Made by a program: the position numbers and the translations under genes. 64,000 nt of DNA, from contig NC_091018.1 in assembly GCF_041296385.1 (NCBI RefSeq), positions 503,501-567,500 of the forward strand. The letters are read 5' to 3'. Each line of letters opens with the position of its first letter. Position 1 is the stretch's first letter. The DNA is from Aphelocoma coerulescens. Taxonomy: Eukaryota; Chordata; Aves; Passeriformes; Corvidae. The notes under the pieces are model-generated. The model worked only from the letters and a program-made list of their open reading frames with translations. It was not told the origin of the DNA and ran no database searches. Of the stretch, positions 50,374 to 64,000 are shown one piece after another.

Positions 50374-53300
50374 GGAGGTTTCCTGCAGGGAAGTTGGGGC
50401 TGTGTCTAATGTGGCTCCGTGATTGAATTTGGATTGATGTAACCAGTCAGGAGCACTCTGCATCAGTAAGACCTTCCTTGATAAGAAAGAGCTCTAATCT
50501 CTTCAGGGTCTCAGATCCCCCTCTGCCGGGGGGTGTGCCCCGAACCAACCTGTGCACAAGTCCCCAGTGTCACAGGTGGGTTGTCCCGGGCCAGCCTCAC
50601 CAGTTCACTGCTGGCCGTGGCTTGGCTGGCTGACCGTGTGCTGTGTGCCTCGTACAGACCTTTCTTTGGGAAAAAAAGTAGCAACCTGGAGTTAAAAGAG
50701 TCTTAAGTAATTGCAACAATGGCAACTTAGGATCTACATTTCCAGAAAGTTTTATCGTGCCAGGGACATCTGTGTTTTTCACTGTACTGGGTTTTATTTT
50801 CAATCATTTTTCTCATTAAAAAAATGTGTGTATCTCATTATGTCTTCATATCTGAGCCAGCATTTTATTCTCTGATTACATATGGTCGGTACAGCATGTG
50901 CCATTACACCCACCAAAATAATGAAATGACAGTTCCCTTTGCAAAGTAGAAGACTAGAAATAACTTTCTGCTGAGAGATGCTATTAATTTTTCTCTCTTT
51001 TTTTTTCCTAATAAAAGTGAATATATAAGTGGCCATGATTCAGGTTTCAGAAAGTGTTTTCTGACTAGTCTGTGACTTATCATATAAGGGCTGCACTGCA
51101 GCTTTGATATTTATGGTACATTATACCCACGTAAGAGTTATTTTAAAAGGCTACAAGAACTATCTGCTTCTTGTTTTATGTATTATTTATCAGTCTCTTA
51201 TTCTTTCCTTTACGCCACAGATTTATTTTTTTTTCAATCTCTCCCCTTGATGTTAGCAAATAATAGGCCTACTGTAATTTGCATGAGGAGGGTGTTTGCA
51301 GGCTGGGCTGTGCAGGCAGTCGGGTCCAAGGGGGCTGTGCCAGGCTGGTCCGTGGCTGCTGTGCCGCCCTGCCCCGTCAGCTGTAGGTGGCTCTGTCAGC
51401 TCTTCCTTCGGAAGCCATGCCTTTATTACAGCACCTGGATTTTTCCCAGTCATTTTTCAAGCTTTATTGATAATGTTCACCTTGTGTTAACTTCTTTTTT
51501 CCCTTTAGCATTTCCTCCACCTTAGGAAAGTTGCCCTCCTCCTCACCCAGAAAATTTCTCATCGTTTCTGAGGAGGACTCAAAGTCAGTGTGGAAGCAGG
51601 GAAAGGCAGCAGCAGGCTTCTTCCCTGGTTAGACAACAGAGCATGAAACCAGCACTTCTGGCCCAGCAGCATCAGCTGTGAGGGCCAAAGGAGCTCCCAT
51701 TAGCCCAGGGCAATAAACACCCATCTGCTACACACATGTGCAGCAAACTCCTGGTGATGATGCTGCAACAGTCCCAGATATTGAGGAGGGGGTTTGTGGG
51801 GGGTTTGTGGGCGAACAATTTCCCTTCACTTAGGATGGAGGAGGAATATTTAATAGAAATATAGAAATAATTAAAAAAAAAAAAATCTGTCTCTTAGTTC
51901 TTCATTCTCCTTGTTAATTATGTGTCCTGGCATGCAGTTGTAGGAGAAACCAGTCTGTCAGCTCCTGCATCAGCTGCCTTGTGCCTGATTAAATTCATGG
52001 AAGTTATTAGTGCTGCTCATCCCAAACACAAGATGAGCTCTTTAGGGCAAGAGCTGGTGCAGAAGAGCCACAGCACTACTGCTTTGTGCTGGGGAGTCCC
52101 AGCAGTGCTGTGAGGCTCAGCTGAGCAAGTGGAGCACCAGGGACCCCTTCTTCAAATTGCTCTGTTCCCTGCACTTACAGAGTGGTCAGTGTATTTTGTC
52201 AAAACTGCAGTGACCTGTTTTGTTGCCTTTATCTCCCCGCTGTAGTCTAAGCATTGAATGTTGCTCCTGGAAATAATAAAGAACCAGCTCTACATTCACC
52301 CCAAAAGGTATCAGTTGCAGTTTAATATTTTTTTTCCCTTATTGCTTTTTTTCTTCCCTTTCCACATGAACTCTGACGAAATCCCTTTGAGCATCTGTTT
52401 CCTTCCATCACCCTTTTATCAGGTCCCCTCTTGCTTCAGAGCAATTGTTTGCAAACCCATTGTGCTGATTACCCTGGGTCTGCCTGTGCTTACTGCTGTG
52501 CTGTTTGGGCAGGGATTGAACTGTTTTCCAATGGGAAGACTCAGTTACCAGCATGAATCACATGGAAAAGGCATGTGACAACCAGCCCAAAAGTCATTGC
52601 AAGCCTCATCCTGCCAGTGCTGTTTATTCCCATACGCTTTGGTGAGTGGATCTCAACACGTAAGACAAGCCCAGGAAATGGGTGGGTGTTTGTTCAAAGG
52701 AAAGTAAAGGCCAAATGTGCTTTTCAGCAGGGTTCACCTTTCAGAGTGTCAGTTTCTGTGATCTGTTCTGTAGACTGCCCCTGCTCTTTGAAGCTACAAT
52801 ACTGTGTTTTTTCCCCTGATGTCGACAATGTGCCTGGGAACATGGTCCCATATCTGTCACTTCCCGCGTTTGTTGCAGTCTGCACTGACACACCCTCTTT
52901 ACTTTTTCTAGCAGGTATTTTTAAATTAAAGAAAAGGCAGACTTCTTAGCAGAGCTTGGTTATTCATCAATATTATTAGATTCTCCTTTCCCTCTCCTGA
53001 TGCTAGAAATAGAAACCTATGAAATTACTGTGGAGGATGAGCTCTTAAAACAAAGCACCGAGTAAGGAGGATGGGAAAAACAGGTATAGCTGAAATGCAG
53101 AAAGAGATTTCATGTACCAGTGTGGGGGGAATATTGCATTGAATGCTTGGTGTGTAAGCTGGCAGGACCCTGGCAGGGGAGAAGCACGAATAGGCAGGGA
53201 GGGGATGCTGGGGGCTTGCCCCACCGCCAGTGCTGGGGGCTCATTTCTTCCCTGCACGAGGCTGGTCATGTAATGGAAGCAGCTGGCTGGACCTGACCTG

Positions 53301-56300
53301 GCAGGGAATAACAGGAGCTTTTGAGAAACGTATTTGATTTTTCCTTGCTTCCAAAGCAGAGGCTTACAAACACCAAGACAAAAGGTCATGCCTTCTCAAA
53401 ATCTTGGAGGAATACATCTGTGTCACATTGCAGGGGCACAAACACCTACCTGGCTCCTGTATGGCTGTCTGCAGATGGTGTTGTGTTCCAGCTGGTTTGC
53501 CCAAAAAGGATTGGGGAGTGCAGGCAGCCACAGAAATCACTGCACTGGCAGCACCTTAATGCTAACAGCCCACACAGGCAGGGTCATCCTTCCTGGTTTT
53601 ATCCTAGGAGGGTGTTTGCTTGCTGACCCAGCCTTGGGAAAGGAGCTTGGCACTGGAGAAGTGGTTTTTTTACTATTTATTGTTCATCCCTCCTGGTCAG
53701 GTTCACTTTCTTTTTCAGTGGGAGACTTGAAGAAACTAAATTTGCCTTCAGAGGATGTACCCAGACTGCTGGGAGTTTGAGCAAGAGCTGGTTGGAGAGA
53801 GAAGTACTCGAGTCCCCATTTCTCCCAGTCAAGGCCGCAGGTATCTCTCCAGTGAGAACCTGTGTCTGTCTCTGGGATGTGCTTGTTAGCCTTGTCCTAG
53901 CCAAACACAGCCTGGGAGCCTTCTTGTGCAATGCCTTGTCTCTCATTTAGCAAGGGGAGAAATAAAAGTTCAGCCCTCACTCCAAGCCCATCAAAACTAC
54001 ATACAGATGAGAGGGGTTCAAGAAGGCAGTACAGGAGGGTCAGGAATCCTGTAATCCCACCTGTGCTGCAGGTACAAACTGACAAATCTCAGGCATGAAG
54101 GAGGAACTGGAAAACCTGCAAAGTGCAAGTGCCATCTGCAGCAGGAGCTGCTCCAGACAGCACAGGGAGAGCAGCTTCCACCCCTCGGTACGACCGCTTT
54201 GCTTTTTCAGCAATGACATTGTGGAAACAGAGCTGCTGTTATGTTTCTGCTGCAAACACAGAGCTTGCAGATGTGCTACCGCCTAGAAAAGCCCTGGGCT
54301 TCCCAGAAAGTTATTGTGCTGGCTTTTTCCCACCTTCCTGGCGTGGGTTAATAAGGCCACAGGGTGCTGGATGAGAAAACGCATAGCTTTTCTCTTCAGA
54401 GTTTCCACAGGCACAAGGTTCACCTGTGGTTCAGTGTTTAACTAAAATTAAGGCTGACAGCTTTTCCCTATAAATTAAATTAATGAGATGTTTGAACTAC
54501 TGCTAAATTACTTGTGCAGATCTTAGCTGTTTGACATTGTCTCTGGGCTTCCTTCCCACAGACACCCTCTGCAGCCGCCCTCACGCCCCTTGCCCATGCT
54601 GGGATTAAAGGGCTGGTCATTACTGGATTGCTGGTGCTGTGTGTGCTGGGAGAGGTGGCCACACGGAATTTTCATAGAGAGCCACTCCTCTGCAGGGGAG
54701 AAAGTTCACTTACCAAAAGAAAAAGAAAAACAAAGAGTTCTTGCCATTGTAATCTGGCAGGATGTTTTGTTGGTGTTGGTCGAAGGGCACTGCACAGCAG
54801 CAGTGCTGCCCCATGGTGTTCATGTCCTGGGTAGTTCTCTCCACTTTGCCCATGTCCACAAGCTTTTCACTTAGATCTACTTAACTCCTCCTGTTCCAGC
54901 CTCTCACAGCGTTCTCCCCACAGCAGCTGTCACACTCTGCACTTGTTATCAACTTTCAGTCCTTTTTCAGTTAAAATGGGCTGGATTAGCAGAGGCATTT
55001 GATAAAGCTGATGAGCTCATTTAGGCTAAAATGGGATAAGGGATATAGGTAGGCAGAAGTAGGAGCATTACCCTCAGCAGAGCTGTAGTGAGCGGGGTCA
55101 GTCTGCCTGTATAATCAGCTGTAGGAGCTCAGTGGCTCAATCCAGTTTGCAATCAGCTTGGAGAGGTATCAGGACCTTGACAATTATGGGAAGCCTGTCT
55201 GGGATAATTCTGCTTCCTGAGTAACTCTGGAAGTTACTGGAAGTTAAGGTGGATAAGAGGTGTGGGTGTTTCCATCTTCAAGAAATGCAGTGTTTAAAAA
55301 GGTGCATCTACCTTGTGGAACAAGCAGAGCAAGTTATTTAATAAACAGCAGCCTTGTAGGAGACAAGCTTTTTAAGAGCAGAAGTTGAAGTTGGTTTGAT
55401 TTGGTAAAGCTCCCTGAGGGCTTCCTTTGCTGTAGTTTTGCAGAGAAGGACTTTTCTTCATTATAGCACAGTTCCCTGAAAAGAGGAAAGAGGCATTGTG
55501 ACCTGGGAGCTGTGGTTGCCCAGCTGAGGAGAGGAGAGAGCACATTAGCTCTTTGTTGCTTGAAAATTAATCTCAGCAAGTATCACTGTCAGAGGAATTA
55601 ATAGTTGGAAAACAGACAAGAAAGCAAAATGCAGGTAGTGAGGCTATTTTGCACATACATCATCAGAGAATTTTAGCTGTGGTCTGATACCTCAAGGAAC
55701 GAGGTATTTCAGTGCTGTTTATGGCCAAAATAAGTGGTTCATAGTTAAAATTGTGTTTAAAGCATTTCGAATTTCTTTTTGTCTCATCATCCATACTACT
55801 TGCACTGCATCTCCATTGCAGGTCAGGAAGGGTGTAGAATGTGATGCTGAGTAAGTTACCCTCTTTTTCTACCACATGACCTCTGGTGGCATCAGTGGAA
55901 GCTCCCCCTGAGGTGCACACTGCAGGCATGGAGTGTAGGTAGAACAAACATCAGTGTGTCTGGAAATGCCTGTGAGCTAAAGCCAATTCCCTGACTGTAT
56001 CCCAGAATTCTGTTCCAGTGAAGGTAAGATTCTTGACCATTGCTAAAACCAATACAGGATTTCTTGTGCCACTGGCAGCTTTGCAAGTTATGCTGAGCAG
56101 TGAATTTCGAAACAAGACTAAATTGTGACCAAGTAAAGCCATTTGTCTGATGGATCAGTGTTCTGGCAGAGTGATTTAGCATCCAGGATTCCCCATCTCC
56201 AAGGGGCTGAATTGGACTGACCGTAGAGTTGTGTGTATTTGGCTCTCTCTTTGCATCTGACATTCCCATCAGATCAATGTTTTCATGGGGAATACAAATG

Positions 56301-59300
56301 TTGTTTTATAATCAAAGCATTTTATATTCTTTGGGAAAACTTAGAACTCTGTTTTTTTCTGAATTGTCAAAGAAATAGTTTAGTCATTAAGTTATTTTTT
56401 AAAACAGCATATTTTCCCTTTCTCTGGTGCCAGATTCTATTTAGTAAATGCAGACACAATGCAGGGAATGTCAAAAGAAGCAGGTTGGAGATTATCTAGA
56501 GCAAAACATGACAAAAATGAACATATCATATGGACATGGCCTATAAACCTTGCAGCTCTCTCTGTTAGGTTGAGAGGCTGAGAAGGCAGGAGATGAGCAA
56601 GGTGATGAGGAAAGAAGAGAGAGGCTAAGTCAGGTGGTGATGGGGGAGCACATGTGATTCAACTCAAAAAGTAAAGTACATTTACTTGGACTCTGTGAGT
56701 TGTCTCTATCTGGGATGTCTCTCCATAATTTTGAGCTGTCCAGCTGCTGCATAATTATTGGCATAAGGATACTTCAGGTGGACTTGGGTAATCTCAGCCT
56801 TTTGGGCTGAGGCAGTGTTTTCTCAGGATTACCAATGAGTTTTGTGTCCTTTCCTGTTTGCGTTTTCATCTGAGATTTACAGCAAACAACAATGAGAGAT
56901 GCCAGAGGGCAACTTTTCAATTCTTAGCAAAATAAAAATATGTGCCAGGATTCCTGCATATATTCATGGAGACACCTGTGTTATTGAAACACATTTCCTT
57001 TGCTATTTACTTGAACCATTCTAAAATTCAACTAATGCATAATACTGAAAAATCTCCTGTGGAGCTGGGTAGAAAGCATGAAACTTTATTTTGTGCTGGG
57101 AAATTCTGCACTACATATTACCTACTTTTCCCTGCAAACAGTTCTAGCATGGAGCCTTACCCTTGCCAGGCTCTGGTGCAAACCCCAAGGAATCTCAAGA
57201 GGCACTGACCAGAGCAAAGCCTTAGGGGTCAATATTTGTTTATAAACCATATTCCTGGGCAATTCCATTTTCCACCTAGTACTGAGTTTACCTTAATGTC
57301 TCGTCTGGTTATTTAATATTTTCCAGTTGACTGCAGGAGCTTACACTCCTCCCAGGCTTGTGTTCTGAGTGGATAACTCTTCCAGGGAGATATCAGCCCT
57401 CTAAGGACCTTCCCCCTATGACTTAGAGGAGCTGATGCTTTACTGCTGTGCACATCTGACAGACTGTTGAGCAGAGAAGTACAGTAGGGAGGAGTAGGAC
57501 CTTTATCATGGTGTGATGTTTGGTGGGAGGTGTGGTGAGGTCCTGACTCACTGCTCAGCCACCCTCGTATTTATCTCCTCCTATTTAACATATGTCTAAA
57601 ATGTGGCTCTAAGCACATGTGCAGAACTTGCTGCTGCAACAAATCAGCCTGGACAATGTTTGAGAGGAAGAACAGCAATGGAAGCTTTCAAGTCAGAGCC
57701 AGGGAAGAATACCAGAGAAGATTAGTAACCCATGTCCAGAAACATCTCTACTTTGGTATCACATTGCCACCTATGTCCTGTGGGCACAGGTCCCTGGCAT
57801 GAGGGTTGTGCTTCAAAATGCGTTGTTATGAGGGGCCTGCAGTGCAGCCCAAGCTCACACTGTTTAGGACTAATGAAGATAACCAAGGGTTTCCATTCTG
57901 TGAAATTACAGTGCACTGAGCCCTTCCCATAGATGGGATTTAAGCCTATGAAAATTTGCCCTGTTTGCTGCAGGGAGGGTGAGGCAATGGCACTTGTTTG
58001 ATCTCCTCCAGCCAAGCCTGGGTTTGAGGTCTCTTACCTGTGAAAAATAAATAAGTCAAAATATTAGAAGGTGCCATGCTGATAATTGATTCTTCCAAGA
58101 ATATTTTTCCCAAAGCTTAAACCATTTCCAATAGCAAGAAGTTATAATGAAGCCTAAGTGTATTTATGAAGTGAAATCATTAACAATGGATTAGCCAGTA
58201 GAATCCAATTTCCTTTTCCATCAGTGATGCTAACACAGACTGGAATTTCATTGATGTATTGGGCATCATCGTCATCCTCTTAACTGAGAGAAAAATTACA
58301 TTTGCCATTCTCCAGTGGCTGCACTTCACAGGAAAATGGCATCTTATACAAAGGATCAAGCCAGAATCTTAATGGAGAAGGTATTTACAAGAAAATAAAT
58401 GTGCATAAATATTTCACAGGCATCTCATACGTGCATTTTGTTTCATTATGTTTAATGTATGAATGTAACTATTTCACTTGTGTGGATTTTTTCGTCTTAA
58501 GCAATGTCTTGAGGAGCTTAATGTAGAGAAATAAATTTGTGTGAATGTCTGTAATGTTTCATAAGATAACATATGGGAGAGGTAGAGGAATCCTTCTCCT
58601 AGGAGTTCTTTTTCTTAAAGAAAAGAGCTTACCATTTTGTAAGTATTGAGTACTAAAATCCGTGGGGTTGAAGTTTTGGTCCCTGGTTTTATGCTCCACA
58701 CCCTCAGCCCTGCTGTGCTTTCCCTGTCCCCTGCGAGGAATGGTGTGAGGCTCACAGAAATGGGCTTCACAGGCAGTGGCAGGAAAGTGGCTGTAGTTTT
58801 GGATAACCAGTTTTAGTCTGGCAGACCAAACTGCCTCAAGCAAAGCAGGGATCTGGATTCATCTGAACACCGGTGTCCCCTGTGAGTGTGGCTGCCTTGC
58901 AGCTCCTTGCTCCCTTCTTCCAACCCCTCAGGAAATACAACAGCAGGGATTTCTTTCAGGGATCCTTGAGGCTCCTCTCTCTGGGAAAAATTCTTAGTTT
59001 AGAATTCTGCTCCTTGATGTCTGCGTGCTCTGCGTCTTCTCCCCCACCCCGATCAAATTTTAGCATCTTAAATAGTCTTTGCTAGGGGCTAGATGTCCAT
59101 AGATGATAGAGATGTCAATATGATGTGTGTAAGTGACTGAGACAAGCTGCTCACTCTGCAGAGGGGTTTGGCAGTCAAGGTGGAGCACTGTCACCACGGG
59201 ATCACTGGTTTAGAACAAGGTGTTGTGTACCTCTGTCAACAGTGTGTTTATTCACATATTGTAGTGCTTAAACTTTTCCTCTCTAAATTTTTCTCTGCCA

Positions 59301-60469
59301 GAATACTGTGGTTTAGGAAAAATTCCCAGGAGCTGCTGATGGCCAGGAAAGTCATCTGCTGTGCTCTTGGGGATGTGGTGGTGTTATTCCATGTGCAGCC
59401 AGGTGGGTACCAACTGCCTTTTGCTGGCCTGTTATCAGAGGGCTCTTTCCATAAAGAGAACGTTTCTCCAGATATCAGACCACTGTCTCAAACCAAAAAT
59501 GAAACACTAGATTTTGGTCCTAGTGATACAACAAGACAGTGATTGATATCAAGCAAAACCCCCAACACTTTATTTAGGGAAAAGTAATTTTTGGGAATGT
59601 TATTTTAAAAATGAAGGCATGGAAAGTTTAAATAGAATGCAGATCTGTAGCTTTTAATGAAATCAGTTTATCCTTTCCTCCCAATTAAGAATCCCCAAAC
59701 CAATTCATTTTTGAACCAGCTCAAGGTGAGCAAAAGTAATTCAAATAGAAGTTTAGACCAGATTGCATTTGGACTTGAGTAATAATACATGCACCATGAT
59801 ATTTTCTCATCATGTGACCTCTGGAGAGGAAAGATAGGCTGTTGGCTTTTTTTAATGCTGGTGCTAAAATTATCTGCTAGTTTTGAACATTTCTGTTATG
59901 ATAGTTGCAGTGTTAACTCCCACAGCCACCTCTCCCACAGACACAGAAGCTGGGGAGCCACGTGGCTGTGTTTGTAGTGCACCAGATCAGCTCAAACTGT
60001 GCATGAAGGAGGCTTTGCTCCAATAAGCCACAGAGTTTGCCTCTGTCACCCACTCCAGGAGAGGGCTGACCTCACTGGACGACTGGAGGAGATGGTGGTC
60101 AGAGGAAAGAGTCACTAGAAGAGGTCAGTCCTTAGTTCTTCTGCCTTTTGACAGGGTGATTAAATAAAAACTGGAGCTCTAAACTAGGTTTAGCAGCCCA
60201 CAGGAGCTTTATTCCTTACCATCCCTTAGTAAAAGATGTAGTCAGCATGTGATGCCAGGTAACTTTCCTGTTTCCTTGGAATAGCGCTCTGGTTTTGTTT
60301 CGCAGAAGTCTGTAAAAATATCACCCGAACACAGACAGTCAGGACTTAGCTTTAAACTCCGCTGTGCAAGCACTACTCAAATGCAGTTTCTCAGAGCTGG
60401 AGCCTCACATTACCCCTGTGGTGCTGCAGGACACAGATGCAGCATCTCCACCCTGAATTACAGCGCAGA

Positions 60470-60715
60470 TGTTTAACTGCGGCGCTGGCACCGCGGGGCC
60501 GGCTTAGCAGCAGCAGTTGAGTCACCGTGTCTGTGCTGGGACATCGCCGCTCTGTCTCCAGGCTGAGGCTGCAGGGGCCAAAGCAGCGAGCAGGGCCATC
60601 CATCAAACGCCCCGGCTCCTGAGCCTTTCCGGCCCTTTCCTGGGCTGCAGGTGGCGATGCTCGGCAGGGAATGCTGGCCCGGTCCCGCGGGAGGAGGCTG
60701 CGCTCCGAGCCCTGG
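60470..60715. promoter_or_regulatory. CpG-rich cluster
   Basis: Roughly 20 CpG in about 245 bp, including GCACCGCGGGGCCGGC near 60487 and a CCCGGTCCCGCGGG string near 60679. The flanks are CpG-poor. It may be a small orphan promoter or a GC-rich drift patch. A 184-codon + strand frame and overlapping - strand frames cross it without any recognised domain. Confidence 0.4.
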
Positions 60716-63700
60716 GGCTCAGACCTGGGCTGCAGATGTGCAGCCTGAGCCCGTCCTGTGGGCTGGGAGAGGGCAGGCAAGCGCTGCAGAGGGGACAGTG
60801 GTGTGGCACAGTCACAATCAAAAGCATGAAAGAGAAAGCTCTGATCAAGAAGGAGCTAATGAAGGAGAAAGAGGCTGTCAGTGCAGAGGCAGCTGTGTAT
60901 GAGATGAGCCCAGAGCAGTGTGTTTTCCCATCCAGGTGGTCTGGAGGCACTCAAAGATGGGATGAGTGGGCTGGCACCAGTCTGCAAACCAAACTGTGCT
61001 GGGATGCTCAGGAGAACGACTGTGAGCCCACATGCAATTCTGCCTTGGAGCAGCCCCTTCCCAGCGCCTAATTACATGCTTTGGGAATTGAGGCTTCTGG
61101 CTGTGATTCCCTGTTTCTCCAAAGGAGACTTGGGAGCCTTAAGAGAAAACCAGTTGTCTTGAACAGCCCATCCTGCAACTAGAAAAGAAATCTGTTTTGT
61201 GATTAAGTTATTCCAATCAGAATGTGCCATATGCAGCTTTTCCCAATGGGATGCAGCCAGCAGATGCATTGGCAGCCCCTTCTCCCCTTCCCCCTCCAGC
61301 TCACATTGGGTAAAAAAAAATGCTTATAAACCAAATAACAACCATTCTATGAAGCTCGGGCCAGTCTCTGCTCTTCCTGTATAACTGAGGCTCGGGGATG
61401 TGTCTGAGAGGAAAACTCAGACTCACAGGAGATCTGCAGGGTAGGGCCTTGAATGCATGTCTCTCCATTTTATAGTGGTGCTATAATGAGTGGAGCCTTC
61501 AGAACAAGAGCAGTGAAGTAATCAATATTTAAATGTATGCTCCACTGGGGTGGACTAGAAGTTGAATATATGGGATTAGGGATTGACTTTTGGGAGAGGG
61601 TCTGTGGCTAAAGGATGGGGTGGTGAGAGTTTTCTGATTTTTTTGGTATTCTTCCATCACCTACAGAGTATCAGAAGGTCACAGGTAGGAGGAATTCTCA
61701 ATGCTGGGACTCAGCTCTTAGTGTCATAGTTCTCAAATGGTTATCAAATAATATGTGGAAAAAATATTCTGTTTAGAAAAGCATCAAGTCTACCTTCAAA
61801 GAGCAATGCATCGAGACCACATACATGCTCTGGAATTTCTGAAGTTGTCTTCATATTCATTAGACTTTAATAATATGAGTGACTTTCTGTCTATCAAATG
61901 CTGCAGAAACTTCTCCCTTTGCACTTGCACATCAGTAATATCTGGGTTTTCTAGTCCTCCCCAATGCATTACATTTTGTTTGCATGCTTGTAAGCCTTTT
62001 ATTATAGAAAACTAGGACTATTGCTGGGCAAACTCTAATTTACAGATTCTGCAGGCTTTGTTTATTTACAAATCAAAAGGATCAATTAAATTGGATTGGG
62101 ACAATAAACATACACGGGATGGTGGAAAATACCATCTTTTGAAGTGTAGCCTTCATCTGGCTTAGCTGCACCCATGCAATGCAACAAATCAGCTCTGTTT
62201 GCCAAAGTGCTCCCAGTGTTTGCTGTGCCACATCCCTGAATGCTGTTGCAGTGAAGCATGTGAGCAACCCACAGGCCCACCAGGTTCAGTCCTTAGCTGG
62301 TGTTAGGGGAGGTAACAGATTTCTGATTTGGGCAGCTATTTATTTTTTAAAACTGGAAACTCTTCCAAAGTAAATCTTGGATGTAAGGTGAGAATGGAGG
62401 AGATGGAGATGAAGGGCAGGACAATCCAATCCCTTTTCCCTGCTTCCCTGCAGCACCAAGCAGAGTAAGGAGATGTTATCAGGTCTGTGCTTTTTCTCTT
62501 TTCATGCTCCTCCTCTGCACACAAAATGTTTTGGCTGTGTTTGAAGTACCTGACAGATCTGTGCTGGTGTCACCTCCCAAAACATCAAGGACACCTTTGC
62601 TTATACACGATCCAGCTGTGTTTGAGAGTGATGAAAGCACAAGTCAGGTTTCACAGTCCTGCTCCTAAAATCTTAAACCCAGCTCTTCCTTCCGACTTCC
62701 TGAGAGCCATCAGGAACTTGGGGACTCTTTCAAGTCTGGTTGGAGTTAGCAGAAATCCTGCCTCTCTGCTTCTTGCATCTGCGTTGGGGAAAAGGTCTTT
62801 TCTAAAGCCCTGACATTAAGCTTGTCTGTCATGTGGGGCTTGCATATAATAGAGGATGCAAGTTACTGTTTCCAGGCAATATTGTACTCTTTGTTTTTTT
62901 CCTTTTTATTATTATTTTTTAAGTCAGAAGTCTCCATTACTCTGACAGAAAGGAAAGTGAGCAAGTTTGCATAGTCTTTGCCACATTTTCCCTCCCTACC
63001 TGCAAACAGGGAATAGGGATACCAACAAAGTTCCTCCTCTGTTTCTGTGTGCTTGACTCTCCCTAAAGAGGGAAAAGCTGTCCCTGCTGCTCCCCAGCTG
63101 GAGGTGGCACTGTTGCAGGTAACAGAGGACTAACCAAGGGAAAAGTTTTCCAGTTTTCTGGTTGACGTAACCAAACCTGTTCTTTGTAATCCTGAGCCCT
63201 TTGCTACCTTTTTCCTGAAATTCAATGAGATATTTTGCAAGTTCTCCCAGTTTAAAATCACCCTGGTGTAAGCCCGTTGCCCTGGGGCTTTGCCAGCAAA
63301 GCTTTAGCTGTCCATGTGGAATGGTAGGGAAGGAGTGCAGCCCTGGGGTCTGGGACACAGCTGGCAGCACATCTCCAGGTAACATCCCTCTCTTCCCTGG
63401 TGAGGTGTGGAGCACACAGGCATTGCTACGTGGGAACAGCTGCACCATACTCTGTGGGGAAAAATATTAATACCATTTAAAATGAATTGTGTGCTTGAGA
63501 TAAATTACCTCCTGCAAGTGTGTTGCCTCAGAACTTGTATAGCTTGTATTTAAGAGGATTGACAAAGTGTTCAGGCTTCTACAAAATAGGGAGAGATTTA
63601 AACATGGGAAGGAACTACAAGCTCTCATGTTTTGTGGCAGTCTGGATTTCTCTAATCCATGTCTGTATTTGCTTACATTTAATTAGAGACAGGCCCTGGA

Positions 63701-64000
63701 ATGACTTAGTGGGCTGTGTGCATGCTGAATCCACAGCTGAGACAAATTCATTTGTCACATGTAATTCTGACCCCCTCACTCTGGAATGCAGCAGGCTGGG
63801 AGCAGTGGGAGCTCTGTGCTGTCTCTGCAGGCTCTGCTGGCTGCTCTCTGGGGTGGCAGCAGGGCTGGCCCTGCTGTGCCAGGGATGGAGCTGGATTAGT
63901 GCTTTGCACCCACAACTTCCTTGTGCAGTTCTGGGAGCATCAGCCCCCTCACCTCCTGCGTTACAGTGAGGATCAGAGCACTCCAAACCCCTGCTTGCTC

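Larger units (their letters stand above)
44086..64000. other. Non-coding stretch without recognised genes
   Basis: Twenty kilobases of sequence with no recognised exon, RNA gene or mobile element. It contains a TTCC run at 45.11 kb, a CTCF-like motif at 47.43 kb, small CpG clusters at 49.80-50.05 and 60.47-60.70 kb, an 18-bp perfect inverted repeat at 50.3 kb and short homopolymers. Open frames up to 184 codons (60517-61071, + strand) overlap the CpG clusters, where stop codons are rare by composition. None has a recognisable domain. Confidence 0.6.

Noticed and set aside
51789..51811. GGGTTTGTGGG doublet resembling the 13.3-kb minisatellite
   Set aside because: Only two short G/T units with a different period; simple-sequence similarity is enough to explain it.
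60517..61071. 184-codon + strand frame at a CpG cluster
   Set aside because: Overlapping frames are open on both strands, and composition explains the length. The short Lys/Glu-rich stretch is not a recognisable domain.
62966..62980. Partial match to the miR-153 5' end (TTGCATAGTC)
   Set aside because: Only ten bases match, the rest of the mature sequence differs, and no hairpin partner is visible nearby.

Overview
This window reads as non-coding vertebrate nuclear DNA from a bird, most likely a passerine (songbird). The clearest evidence is a tRNA-Ile-derived SINE with a CR1-like tail at 22378-22529. It resembles the TguSINE1 type known from zebra finch and relatives. Three 3' fragments of CR1 (chicken repeat 1) LINEs at 27684-27899, 32427-32493 and 43591-44085 support this. 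The DNA is AT-leaning, has few mobile elements (about 1.5% of the window recognisable by eye), and carries scattered small CpG-rich patches, all typical of bird intergenic or intronic sequence. I found no convincing protein-coding exon, no functional RNA gene and no bacterial, phage or CRISPR feature. The long open frames (up to 195 codons) look like chance frames: they lie in GC-rich patches or CR1, or have no recognisable domain.

Layout: 1-13.15 kb is featureless apart from simple repeats, a short AT palindrome at 5.3 kb and a possible conserved block near 10.4 kb. At 13.16-13.45 kb there is an abrupt CpG-dense island with two CTCF-like motifs, followed directly by a three-unit 27-bp G/T minisatellite. 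At 14.13-14.31 kb lies a long inverted repeat (71-bp arms, 35-base loop), whose inner 29-bp arms match at 27 of 29 positions. This is the most unusual structure in the window. From 14.3 to 32.5 kb there is plain sequence, the SINE, two CR1 tails and several AT-rich blocks with homeodomain, POU and RFX-like motifs. From 32.5 to 64 kb there are two further RFX-like sites, an unassigned 187-codon frame in AT-rich DNA, the largest CR1 copy, two small CpG clusters (49.8 and 60.5 kb) and an 18-bp perfect inverted repeat at 50.3 kb.

No genes are seen to work together here. The best functional reading is a gene-poor interval, or one large intron, that may hold distal regulatory elements. Motif-based calls (CTCF, RFX, conserved blocks) were made by eye and are hypotheses. 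The mobile elements, the inverted repeats and the tandem repeats are directly visible in the sequence.
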